NCBI GenBank assembly: GCA_965246745.1
Contig: OZ251980.1
Coordinates: forward strand, 1,240,001-1,304,000
Source of the DNA: JANXMY01 sp965246745
Lineage (GTDB): Bacteria; Armatimonadota; Armatimonadia; Armatimonadales; Capsulimonadaceae
Length of the DNA stretch: 64,000 bases
Direction of reading: 5' to 3'
A program made the translations under genes and the position numbers. Shown piece after piece: positions 1-7,769 of this stretch (its first letter is position 1; every line of letters begins with the position of its first letter). Under the pieces are notes generated by a model. It was not told the origin of the DNA. It saw nothing but the letters and a program-made list of their open reading frames with translations, and made no database searches.

Positions 1-8
1 GGCCTACA

Positions 9-722
9 ATGTTGGCGGCGTTTCTCGCGTCGCTGGTTGAGTTTGTCGAAGCGCTGACCATTGTGCTGGCGGTCGGGGCCGTGCGCGGGTGGCGTCCGGC
101 GCTGGCCGGGGCGGGCGCGGCGGCGGCGCTGCTGGCGATTTTGGTGGCGGCGTTCGGCCCGCACCTGGCCCGGCTGGATGCCCGCGTGTTTCAGCTTGCG
201 GTCGGCCTTCTTCTTTTGCTGTTCGGCCTGCGCTGGCTGCGAAAGGCTATTTTACGCGCGGCGGGCGTGCTGGCGCTCCATGACGAAGCGAAAGAATACG
301 CCAAGACCGAAGCGAGCCTGGCGGGCGGGGCGCTCCCGACGGGCTTCGACACGGGCGCGGCACTGGCGGCGTTCAACGGCGTTTTTGTGGAAGGCATCGA
401 AGTGGTCTTTCTGGTGCTGTCGCTCGGCGCGGCCGGGCATGCGCTGGGGGCGGCGGCGCTGGGGGCCGGCGCGGCGGCGGGGGTTGTGATCGCGCTCGGC
501 GCTCTGGCGCGGAAGCCGCTGCTGAGGATTCCTGAAAACGCGCTGAAGCTGACGGTCGGAGCGCTGGTGTCGGCGTTTGGGACGCTTTGGGCGGGCGAGG
601 GCCTGGGAATCGAGTGGCCCGGCGGGGTTTGGGCGCCGCTGCTGCTGTCGGGCGGGTATTTCGGGGTCGCGGCGCTCGGCACCGCCTGGGCGAAGCGCAC
701 GGCAGAAAAGGCGCGGGCATGA
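9..722 (+). CDS. FTR1-like multi-pass membrane protein (COG4280 type)
   Basis: A 237-residue, very hydrophobic protein with about six membrane segments. Two internally similar acidic helices are visible: VEFVEALTIVLA near residue 10 and FVEGIEVVFLVL near residue 126. Paired Glu-containing helices of this sort are typical of COG4280 proteins, distant relatives of the iron permease FTR1 family, so metal-ion transport is plausible. That role is inferred from the fold and no substrate can be named. The Met at base 9 gives the usual short N-terminus before the first acidic helix; only 8 bases lie upstream, so promoter and RBS are outside the window. The stop codon overlaps the next start (ATGA), so the two genes should be translationally coupled. 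Confidence 0.6.
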   Translation: MLAAFLASLVEFVEALTIVLAVGAVRGWRPALAGAGAAAALLAILVAAFGPHLARLDARVFQLAVGLLLLLFGLRWLRKAILRAAGVLALHDEAKEYAKTEASLAGGALPTGFDTGAALAAFNGVFVEGIEVVFLVLSLGAAGHALGAAALGAGAAAGVVIALGALARKPLLRIPENALKLTVGALVSAFGTLWAGEGLGIEWPGGVWAPLLLSGGYFGVAALGTAWAKRTAEKARA

Positions 723-919
723 AATTTTTGAGGACGGTTTGGGCCGAGCTGATCGGATTGTTTGTGGACGACTGGGCGTTCGCGCTGCTGACGCTGCTGT
801 GGGTGGGCCTGTTTGCGACGCCGCTTCGCGCCCTGCTCGGCGCATGGGCCGGGCCGGCGTTTTTTGCGGGGCCGGCGGCGCTGATCCTAGCGTTCACGGT
901 GAGGCGGGCCGGGCGCTGA
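719..919 (+). CDS. Small membrane protein coupled to the upstream transporter-like gene
   Basis: A 66-residue ORF starting in the ATGA overlap with the preceding gene, which is the main reason for choosing this start. It has two likely membrane helices, around residues 20-34 and 45-60, and a short basic tail (RRAGR). I do not recognise a family. The overlap and shared membrane location suggest a small partner or stabilising subunit of the upstream membrane protein. Confidence 0.5.
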   Translation: MKFLRTVWAELIGLFVDDWAFALLTLLWVGLFATPLRALLGAWAGPAFFAGPAALILAFTVRRAGR

Positions 920-1058
920 GGGCGAGCGGAACAATTCCGCAGGCATTTCGGCCGGCGAGGCGTGAAACAAAGGAAAATAAGGTATCCTAAGAGGTATCGT
1001 TTACTAAAAGTTCGGTCCGGGCCGCCTGCCGCCCGAAGCCGCAAGGACAGTCTTTCGC

Positions 1059-2099
1059 ATGCAAATTCGCACGATCCAACACGCCGTTCCCTCCAAAAAA
1101 GTCACCAACGACGACATTTTAGAAACGTTCCGCCGCGAAAGCGAGGGACGGCTTCCAAAGCCGGAGATTGACCGGCTGGAAACGCAGGTGCGCGAAACGC
1201 TTGCGACCGCCGGGACGGAAGTACGCTACAAGCTGAACACCGGCGAAAAAGCGATTGACTTTGTGCTGGCCGCCGGGCGGCAGGCGCTGGCCGACGCACA
1301 AATCGCGCCGGGCGATGTGGATTTTTTGATTTACACGGGGGTTGGGCGCGGCTGGCTGGAGCCGGCGATGGCGAATGTGGTCCAAAGCGAGCTGGGCATG
1401 CCGAATGCGACCTGCTTTGACATGCTGGATGCCTGCGCAAGCTGGCTGCGCGGCATGCAGATCGCCCACAGCCTCATCCAAAACAAAACCTATAAATGCG
1501 GCATGATCGTCAACTGCGAAAGCAGCCTGGTCCGCTCGTTTTGGTCGTCGGAAATCAAAGATTCCAACGACTTAAAGCACCGGGTCGCCCAGTTTACGAT
1601 TGGGGAAGCGTCCACCGCGACGATTGTAACCGATGAGAACCCGGACGACGACTTTAAGTTTTTGTTCAAGAACTTCGGCGAGCACTATAAATTGTGCATG
1701 ATTCCGCTGTCCAACATGGCGGACTTTATGCCGTCGGACCCCGACAGCCGGTACGCCTCGTTTCAGTTCTTTTCGCTGTCGCGTGATTTGGTCGTCACGA
1801 CGGTGAAAAAGATCGCCGAAACGTATTCCAACGATCCGCATTTCCGCACCGGCTGTTATGACATCGCATTCGGCCATGAAGCAAGCCAAAAAGCGAGCGA
1901 AGTTTTGGTCAAGCACATCGGCCTGCCGCCGGGCGTTTACTACTCGGTCCATCCCCGCTACGGCAACTGCGTGTCGGCGTCGGTCCCCCTCGGCATGAGC
2001 CTCGCGCAGAAGGAAGGCCGCCTGCGCCGGGGCGACAAAACCCTGGTCGTCATCGGCAGCGCCGGCGTGTCGGTCGGCTTGGCGTCGTTCACTTACTGA
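1059..2099 (+). CDS. KAS III-family (FabH-like) 3-oxoacyl-ACP synthase
   Basis: A 346-residue thiolase-fold condensing enzyme of the FabH/KAS III family, which joins an acyl-CoA starter to malonyl-ACP. The Cys-His-Asn triad can be placed: Cys126 in DMLDACASW, His273 in AFGHEASQK and Asn303 in RYGNCVSAS. The His motif differs from the PHQAN-like signature of housekeeping FabH, so this is likelier a specialised member (beta-ketoacyl or polyketide starter unit, or a non-decarboxylating acyltransferase). The length is normal for the family. An AAGGAC sequence 11 nt upstream is a fair RBS. No acyl carrier protein or other fatty-acid gene lies nearby, so pathway and substrate are unknown. It converges on the ADP-ribosylglycohydrolase gene. 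Confidence 0.8.
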   Translation: MQIRTIQHAVPSKKVTNDDILETFRRESEGRLPKPEIDRLETQVRETLATAGTEVRYKLNTGEKAIDFVLAAGRQALADAQIAPGDVDFLIYTGVGRGWLEPAMANVVQSELGMPNATCFDMLDACASWLRGMQIAHSLIQNKTYKCGMIVNCESSLVRSFWSSEIKDSNDLKHRVAQFTIGEASTATIVTDENPDDDFKFLFKNFGEHYKLCMIPLSNMADFMPSDPDSRYASFQFFSLSRDLVVTTVKKIAETYSNDPHFRTGCYDIAFGHEASQKASEVLVKHIGLPPGVYYSVHPRYGNCVSASVPLGMSLAQKEGRLRRGDKTLVVIGSAGVSVGLASFTY

Positions 2100-2110
2100 C
2101 CGCCCCAATC

Positions 2111-2148
2111 CAATGCCCCCGCTCCCAACAAGGGGGGCGGGGGCATTG
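2111..2148. terminator. Bidirectional terminator-like hairpin between convergent genes
   Basis: A perfect 12-bp inverted repeat (CAATGCCCCCGC at 2111-2122 with its complement at 2137-2148) that can extend with G-T pairs. It sits directly after the KAS III gene and before the 3' end of the oppositely transcribed gene. There is no long T-run. The right arm is the first unit of the 16-nt tandem repeat that follows. Confidence 0.55.
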
Positions 2149-2224
2149 TTACGCGGGGGCATTGTTACGCGGGGGCATTGTTACGCGGGGGCATTGTTAC
2201 GCGGGGGCATTGTTACGCGGGGGC
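2139..2224. repeat. 16-nt tandem repeat, 5.4 copies
   Basis: The unit GGGGGCATTGTTACGC occurs five times without error (2139, 2155, 2171, 2187, 2203), followed by a partial unit. The first unit is the right arm of the hairpin at 2111-2148. The last complete unit supplies the TAA stop of the gene on the minus strand, so copy-number change could move that gene's 3' end. Exact identity of the copies points to recent slippage. Confidence 0.9.
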
Positions 2225-4285
2225 GATGGCGACGTTTCGCCATTCCGCGTGGCCTCGCTCCACCAAAAACCCGACTGCGCCGTTGACCGGCAGGCCGTCG
2301 GCGGGGGCCGTGATTGTCTCGCCGTCCACAGTGGCCGTAATCGCGCCGTCCGAAACGCTCAGGGACAGCGACATCGGCTGCTCGCGGGTCCACACCGCCC
2401 CCGACTCCGCCAGCACTGTTTCGGCGTCGTCGTGGCGGCGGACCAATCGCACCCGGCCGTCGCGGTCCAGGACCAGGGCGAGATAGCGGCGCAGGCCCCG
2501 CGCGGCGGCGACCAGGCCGGCCCGGTCGGCCAGGTGCGGCAGCACTTCGGCGGACACCGTGTAGTCCCGCCAGGCGGTCTCGCCCTGCGTAATGACCCCC
2601 GTGCCTGAGTTCTGCACGCTGCGGAAGGTCCAGCCGGGGGACGCCCAGCCGGGGTGAAACAAATCCGCGCCGATGACCCAGGTGCGGGTCCACATTTCGC
2701 CGTCGTCGGCGGGCTGCTTCCACTGCATCGCCGGGACACCGTCCCATGTCAGCCGGTCCACGGTCAGCGTGCCGCCCTCGGCGGACGCTTCGGACAGCGC
2801 GACCCCGACTTCGTGGATCGGCTGCCCGTCGGTATCCGGCACGGCGAAGGTCAGCGCGGCGCTTTCGCCCGGCGCAACGCGCACCGCCGGGCCGTGCCGA
2901 AGCACGGTTTTGTTTTCGGCGGCATACACGGCGACATACAGGCCGGCAGTGACGCCGCCGCTGCCGCCGACCGGCACGGACACCGAGGCCGTGACCGTCT
3001 GACCGGAATACAAGCGGGGCGACGCCATCAGCTCGTAGCCGGGCATGCGGATGGCGCTCGGCGGAATGTAGGTGGCCGTGCCGGCCCGTCCGCCCTCGGT
3101 CCCGGTCCAGCGCAGGGCCAATGCGCTGCCGTTGTTGGACACCGAAACCCCGTCGCCCTGCCAGCCCTGCACCGAGCCGGGCAGCGAAAAATGGAACCGA
3201 GCGCCGTTTTTCGGCAGCGCTTTCGGCTCGCCGTGCATCACCCGCGCGGTGCCGACAATCTCGTAAGCCTCGCTGAGCGCATCGGTGATGGCCCGGCCGC
3301 CCTGCGCCGCCGGCAGAAACAAGCGGTCGGCGACCGGGCCGCGCCAGTCGGTTTCCCCGGCGTCAATCCCGGCCAGGCCGTTCATTACCCCGAGAATGCA
3401 GCCGACATTGCCCGAGTTGCAGTCGGTGTCGTACCCGGCGGTGTTGGCGATCATCAGCGACCGCGAAAAATCGCCGTTGCCATGCAGCAGGGCCAGCAGC
3501 ACCACGGCATGATTGGAAACCATCGGGCAGGCCGTCCCGAACCGCGAATACGGGTAATGGGCATGGATTTGGGCCAGCGTCGCCCGCCAGTCGTCGCCGT
3601 GCGCGGCTTTCCAGCGCATCATGTCCTGCACCAAGCGGAACACAAGGCTGTCCGGCGGCACAAACCCGGCGGCGATGCCCAGCATGGCCGGCAGTTCGGT
3701 CTCGGTAAACGCCAGCGCGACCAGCGCCGCGACAATCTGCGCTCCGTAGATCGCTTCGCCGTCGTGGGACACCGACGCCGCCCGCCGCGCCCAGTCGGCG
3801 GCTTTGGCGGGGTCGCCCGGCCAGATCAGCCCCCAGCCGTCAATGAAAATCTGCGCCCCGATTTCCTCGGCGACCGGCACGCCGTTGGTCGCAATCAAGC
3901 CGCTGGCCGGCGCTTTCAGCCCGTCTTTGAGGCGCAGAAACGCCGTGTGCTCGGTGGACACGCCGAACCCGCCCCACCACAAAATGGTTTTGCCTTCAAT
4001 GATGGAGTTACGCCACCAGTCGCCGATCTGAGCGGGGGTCAAGTTGGGGTCGTAGTCGTTTTCGGCCAGGGCGCGGAGAAAGGTAAACGTGCCGGTGATG
4101 TCGTCATCGGTCACCACCAGCATGGTTTCGCGCTTTTCGTGGACGTAGCCGGTGATTTCGCCCAGCTCGCGCTCAATGCGCTCGTTGGTCCACTGCTCAA
4201 ACGGCCGTCCGAGATAAACCCCGATCAGCTTGCCTAACACCCCGGCATAGACTTTTTCCTCGTAGCGCTGCGTCGTAACCTGCAT
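2213..4285 (-). CDS. ADP-ribosylglycohydrolase-family protein with C-terminal lectin-like domain
   Basis: A 690-residue protein. Residues about 8-320 form an ADP-ribosylglycohydrolase (DraG/ARH) domain: VVTDDDITGT (57-66) and AGYDTDCNSGN (283-293) carry the Asp residues that bind the two Mg ions, and HDGEAIYGAQ is near 174-183. This family removes ADP-ribose from proteins or related substrates. The second half (about 390-690) is beta-rich and ends in a segment typical of laminin-G/concanavalin-like domains, suggesting carbohydrate binding or sugar-linked substrates. No signal peptide is seen, so the protein is probably cytoplasmic. The gene lies 24 nt downstream of the BNR-repeat gene and is probably cotranscribed with it. 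The stop codon falls in a 16-nt tandem repeat. Confidence 0.85.
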   Translation of the reverse strand: MQVTTQRYEEKVYAGVLGKLIGVYLGRPFEQWTNERIERELGEITGYVHEKRETMLVVTDDDITGTFTFLRALAENDYDPNLTPAQIGDWWRNSIIEGKTILWWGGFGVSTEHTAFLRLKDGLKAPASGLIATNGVPVAEEIGAQIFIDGWGLIWPGDPAKAADWARRAASVSHDGEAIYGAQIVAALVALAFTETELPAMLGIAAGFVPPDSLVFRLVQDMMRWKAAHGDDWRATLAQIHAHYPYSRFGTACPMVSNHAVVLLALLHGNGDFSRSLMIANTAGYDTDCNSGNVGCILGVMNGLAGIDAGETDWRGPVADRLFLPAAQGGRAITDALSEAYEIVGTARVMHGEPKALPKNGARFHFSLPGSVQGWQGDGVSVSNNGSALALRWTGTEGGRAGTATYIPPSAIRMPGYELMASPRLYSGQTVTASVSVPVGGSGGVTAGLYVAVYAAENKTVLRHGPAVRVAPGESAALTFAVPDTDGQPIHEVGVALSEASAEGGTLTVDRLTWDGVPAMQWKQPADDGEMWTRTWVIGADLFHPGWASPGWTFRSVQNSGTGVITQGETAWRDYTVSAEVLPHLADRAGLVAAARGLRRYLALVLDRDGRVRLVRRHDDAETVLAESGAVWTREQPMSLSLSVSDGAITATVDGETITAPADGLPVNGAVGFLVERGHAEWRNVAIAPA

Positions 4286-4309
4286 AATAATTGTGTTGTT
4301 TCCTTTGGT

Positions 4310-6505
4310 TTAATTCGCGTGCGCGGGTTTGGCCGGCGGCAGGGCGATCCAGAACGCGCCGGAGCCGCCGCTGCCGGCGATCAAACGGTTCCCGGCAAAG
4401 GCAATCGGACACGCCGTTCGCGCGGGCAGGCGGTCGTCGAGCCGGGTCCAGTGCGCTCCGCTGTCCGTGCTCCAGAAAATCTCGGTGTCCGTGCTGACCG
4501 CGAGCCGCTCCGGCGTCGCCGCATCCACCGCGACATAGGCCGCGCGGCCCCCAAACACCGACGCCCACGTTTGGCCGCCGTCTGCCGACCGAAACAAGCC
4601 GGCAGGAAGGCAGACATAAAACGCGCGGCCCGCCCCGTCCGCCATGACCGCGCTCGGCGCGGCATCCGACGGAACGCGGCAGCGGGTCCAGGGCGCGTCG
4701 CCCGCCCCGCGCCGCCAGACCTGCCGCGTGTCGTGGCTGACTGCCACCAGCGAGCCGTCCGCCCCGGCGGCGATCTCGCGGCCCACACCGCCGAAGATGT
4801 CTTCCCGGAAAAAGCCGCCGGACAGCGGCAGGCCCTGCCCGATCCAGGTCCAGGTCTGCCCGCCGTCGCGGCTGCGGTACGGGCCGCCCTTGCCCCCGCC
4901 GGGGTCGCCGGACACGCCCAAATACACCGTCTGCGGGTCGCGCGGGTCGGCGGCGACCGAGCCGCACCGGGCAACGTTCATATCCGGCAGGCCGGTCATT
5001 GGGGACGCGGTCCAGTGTGCCCCGCCGTCGCGGCTCCGAAACACCTGGTTGGCATACCAGCCGCTGCTTTGCGGCCCGACCGCATAAACCGTCTGCGGGT
5101 CGGCGGGCGAAACCGCAATGTCTTTGATGTTGTTGGTGATGCCTGCCGTTCCCTGCCGGAACGCCGCGCCGCCGTCGGCGGAGCGGAAATAGCCGTTGTC
5201 GGCCATGCCCAGATGCACCCCGCCCGGATGCGCCGGGTCGGGGGTCAGCACATGAATCACCGTGGACTCAATGCCGTGGATCGAAAGCGCCCAGCGCCGG
5301 CCCCCGTTGTGTGATTGGTACAGCCCGAACCAGTCCGTGAAGTACCAGTGGGCCGGGTCGCGCGGGTCAACGACGATGCTGCCGACCGCCGCGCCGACAT
5401 GCGACCATTGGCCCGGACGGTACGCGCCCCACCAGTCGCCGCTGTCCGAGTTCGGCCCCGCTTCGGCGAGGGCGGCCCATCCGGCTTGGCCGGGCCGGCG
5501 CTCAAAAAATAAGCCGTGCGCGGTCGCCAGAACGAGAAATCCCGGCCCGGCGGCGAGGGCGCAGGTGTGGGCGTTGTCGCTGTAGCTGTTGGGCGCTTTG
5601 GGGTCCAACGGCAGGCCCTGGCCGTACTCGGTCCATGTCTGCCCGCCGTCGGCGGAGCGCCGCACAGCGGCATAATCAAAAATGCCGACCAGCGCCCCGC
5701 TCGCGCCCGGCTCGGGCACAATCTCCATCGGCGACGCGCCGGCGGTTTTGCGCCAGGACCGGCCGCCGTCGTCCGACACCGAAAACGCGCTCGGCCAGGA
5801 TTTGTCGGAGCCGTCGTACCAGGTGGACAGGGCCGACGCGCAGAGGTACACACGCTTCGGGTCTGCCGCGTCCCACAGCAGGCTGGTCGGGTACAAGCCC
5901 GCCGCGCCGCACGGCTTCCAGGTCGCGCCGCTGTCGGTGCTGCGGAATACGCCGGCGTTGACACTCGCCGCCAGCAGGGTGTCCGGCGCGTCCGGCTGAC
6001 GCACGAGAATGATACCCGCTTCGCGCAGCGGGCCGTTGCCGAAAAACGGCGCGGTGAGGGTTTTGGTCCAGCTTTTGCCGCCGTCGGTGGACCGATACAC
6101 GCCTTCCGGGCCGCTCCACTGGCTGCCGACCGCAATCACCAGGTCGTCGGCATTGCGCGGGTTGACCAACAAGCCGCGTGTTTCAGAGCATCCGGGGCGG
6201 GCAGGCAAACTGCCGTGGAGCATGCGCCAGTGCGTCCCGCCGTCGTCGGAGCGGTACACGCCCCCGACATCCACATACGCATACGCTCGGCGGGGGTTTG
6301 ACGGGCACAGAACGACGTTCTGCACATACCCGCCGCCGCCGATCCGGCACGAGTGCCAGCCGCCATACGCGGGCATGGGGTCCGCCGCCGCCGCGCGTGC
6401 GGCCGGCCCCGGCCGGGCAGATTTCAGCGGAGCCGCCTGCGCGGCTATCGGCAGAAGCAGCAGGGCCGCACCGAGAACAGTATAGGATTGGAATGAAATA
6501 GTCAT
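4310..6505 (-). CDS. Secreted BNR-repeat (sialidase/GH74-like beta-propeller) protein
   Basis: A 731-residue exported protein: a signal peptide (MTISFQSYTVLGAALLLL, cleavage near AQA-AP) followed by repeated Asp-box motifs of the form S-x-D-G-G-x-x-W (for example STDGGKSW, SDDGGRSW, RSADGGQTW, RSRDGGAHW), at least eight in all. This pattern belongs to seven-bladed propellers such as exo-sialidases, GH74 xyloglucanases and Vps10-like proteins. Catalytic residues cannot be assigned by eye, so it may be a glycosidase or a binding protein. Its position in front of the ADP-ribosylglycohydrolase gene suggests a two-gene transcript. The upstream space holds a large inverted repeat. Confidence 0.75.
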   Translation of the reverse strand: MTISFQSYTVLGAALLLLPIAAQAAPLKSARPGPAARAAAADPMPAYGGWHSCRIGGGGYVQNVVLCPSNPRRAYAYVDVGGVYRSDDGGTHWRMLHGSLPARPGCSETRGLLVNPRNADDLVIAVGSQWSGPEGVYRSTDGGKSWTKTLTAPFFGNGPLREAGIILVRQPDAPDTLLAASVNAGVFRSTDSGATWKPCGAAGLYPTSLLWDAADPKRVYLCASALSTWYDGSDKSWPSAFSVSDDGGRSWRKTAGASPMEIVPEPGASGALVGIFDYAAVRRSADGGQTWTEYGQGLPLDPKAPNSYSDNAHTCALAAGPGFLVLATAHGLFFERRPGQAGWAALAEAGPNSDSGDWWGAYRPGQWSHVGAAVGSIVVDPRDPAHWYFTDWFGLYQSHNGGRRWALSIHGIESTVIHVLTPDPAHPGGVHLGMADNGYFRSADGGAAFRQGTAGITNNIKDIAVSPADPQTVYAVGPQSSGWYANQVFRSRDGGAHWTASPMTGLPDMNVARCGSVAADPRDPQTVYLGVSGDPGGGKGGPYRSRDGGQTWTWIGQGLPLSGGFFREDIFGGVGREIAAGADGSLVAVSHDTRQVWRRGAGDAPWTRCRVPSDAAPSAVMADGAGRAFYVCLPAGLFRSADGGQTWASVFGGRAAYVAVDAATPERLAVSTDTEIFWSTDSGAHWTRLDDRLPARTACPIAFAGNRLIAGSGGSGAFWIALPPAKPAHAN

Positions 6506-6550
6506 AAGCAGAAATCTTTGCCCCGCCCCAATAAAACCTTGATACTGATA

Positions 6551-6800
6551 AGACGCAGGCGCGTTTGTAACGAGGGGATATAGTAGCGGGGGCGTATAGT
6601 GACGAGGGCATAAATGCCCTCGCTGGGGAGCGCAGACGCTAAGGTCCCGCCTTCGCGGGACAAGAATAGGATAAGATTAAGAATAGGACTAATCAATCGA
6701 ACTCTTCCGCCACGCAGGTGGCGGCTTGGCGTCCGCGCCCCCCAGCGAGGGCATTTATGCCCTCGTCACTATACGCCCCCGCTGCAAACGCGCCTGCGGC
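6551..6800. repeat. Compound long inverted repeat filling the 318-bp intergenic space
   Basis: Two 59-nt arms (6585-6643 and 6725-6783) are inverted copies with only a few mismatches. Outer segments (6551-6567 and about 6785-6800) pair as well, the left one being separated from its arm by 17 extra bases. Each arm contains the small palindrome GAGGGCATAAATGCCCTC. The centre carries two further hairpins (GTCCCGC/GCGGGAC at 6644-6661 and CCGCCAC/GTGGCGG at 6708-6724) around an AT-rich stretch with AAGAATAGGA twice. Apart from the start regions of the flanking genes I see no coding sequence here. Confidence 0.8.
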
Positions 6801-6823
6801 CCATCTTAATAAGGGCGGCGGCC

Positions 6824-7687
6824 TTAATCGGTGTCGTCCAGCGTCCACAGCCCGCACGGGCTGGTGGTGGTGTCGTAGGTGTAATTGTAGGTGCAGGTGC
6901 GCCCGGCGGCGTTGACGGTGCCTTCCTTGCCGACGGTTTGCTCAGGGCGCATAAATTTCGCATGCGCGTCGGCAAACAAATAATTCCAGCCGCCGTTGTG
7001 CAGCGGCGCACTGACCCCGGTGGGGTCGGTGGGTACGGTGGGCGGTCCGAAAGCCTGCTCCGCCGGGGCCGAGACGCTGGCATCTTCGTTGCTGCCGATG
7101 ATGTTGTCGCTGCCGGGCTTCTCGGCAATCATGATCAAATTGGCCGGCGACGGGATTTCAGCCAGCAGCCGCCCGCTCCCGGAGAACAGGGGATGTCCCA
7201 TCGCGTCATCTCCGTGGTGAACGTAAGGGCCGACAAATCCGGTGCCGCTGAACCCGGCGTCTGCGACCGTCGCAGGGTAGCTGTCAAAAATGAAGTTCAG
7301 CGCATAGGAGCGCGGCTTGTTATCGTCATACTTGCGTGCCAGGCCGTCGTCCGGGCAGGAAAAGACCAGCGGCTGGCCCTTGAACTGCTCGCTTTTGAAG
7401 CCGATGTAATTTTGTATGAAATTGTCCCAGGACAGCCCGCCGGTTTCCGGGTTGCTGAGCGGGAAATAGGTTTCGTCGAAGTCCTGCGCGTACTGGGTCA
7501 TCGCTAGGCCGATTTGTTTTTCGTTGGACAAGCACTGGGTCCGGCGGGCGTTCTCGCGCACTTTTTGGAACACCGGGAAAAGAATCGCCGCAAGAATAGC
7601 GATAATGGCAATAACGACGAGCAGCTCAATCAGCGTGAAGGCCCGCGCTTGACCGGACGGGGTCCGGCGAATTTGCAAATCTTTCAT
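6824..7687 (-). CDS. Type II/IV pseudopilin-like protein, H-x9-DG type
   Basis: A 287-residue protein with a prepilin cleavage/methylation signal: a short basic leader, then AFTLIELLVVIAIIAILAA as the hydrophobic helix (about residues 16-36), followed by RENARRTQCLSNEKQIGLA. The C-terminal part has HNGGWNYLFADAH, the H-x9-DG-like motif of the abundant DUF1559-type secreted pseudopilins of Planctomycetota and Armatimonadota. The function of these expanded families is not established; they are often located with carbohydrate genes. The gene follows the LacI regulator on the same strand (82-bp gap) and a LacI-type operator candidate lies in that gap. Confidence 0.85.
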   Translation of the reverse strand: MKDLQIRRTPSGQARAFTLIELLVVIAIIAILAAILFPVFQKVRENARRTQCLSNEKQIGLAMTQYAQDFDETYFPLSNPETGGLSWDNFIQNYIGFKSEQFKGQPLVFSCPDDGLARKYDDNKPRSYALNFIFDSYPATVADAGFSGTGFVGPYVHHGDDAMGHPLFSGSGRLLAEIPSPANLIMIAEKPGSDNIIGSNEDASVSAPAEQAFGPPTVPTDPTGVSAPLHNGGWNYLFADAHAKFMRPEQTVGKEGTVNAAGRTCTYNYTYDTTTSPCGLWTLDDTD

Positions 7688-7734
7688 ATCTTTCTCTTTT
7701 CAGTCTGATGTGTGCTGCAATGGTCGCAAACACT

Positions 7735-7748
7735 TGGAAACGTTCACA
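7735..7748. promoter_or_regulatory. Candidate LacI-family operator
   Basis: TGGAAACGTTCACA has the central CG and flanking AACGTT palindrome, with outer TG...CA, expected for LacI/CcpA-family sites. It lies 48-61 nt upstream of the pseudopilin start, directly after the lacI-type gene. Inference from motif and position only. Confidence 0.5.
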
Positions 7749-7769
7749 GCGAGTTTCGGAGCGCAGCGG

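Noticed and set aside
2654..4237. 527-codon open frame on the plus strand
   Set aside because: Antisense shadow of the ADP-ribosylglycohydrolase gene; Arg/His/Gly-rich composition with no domain, caused by high GC.
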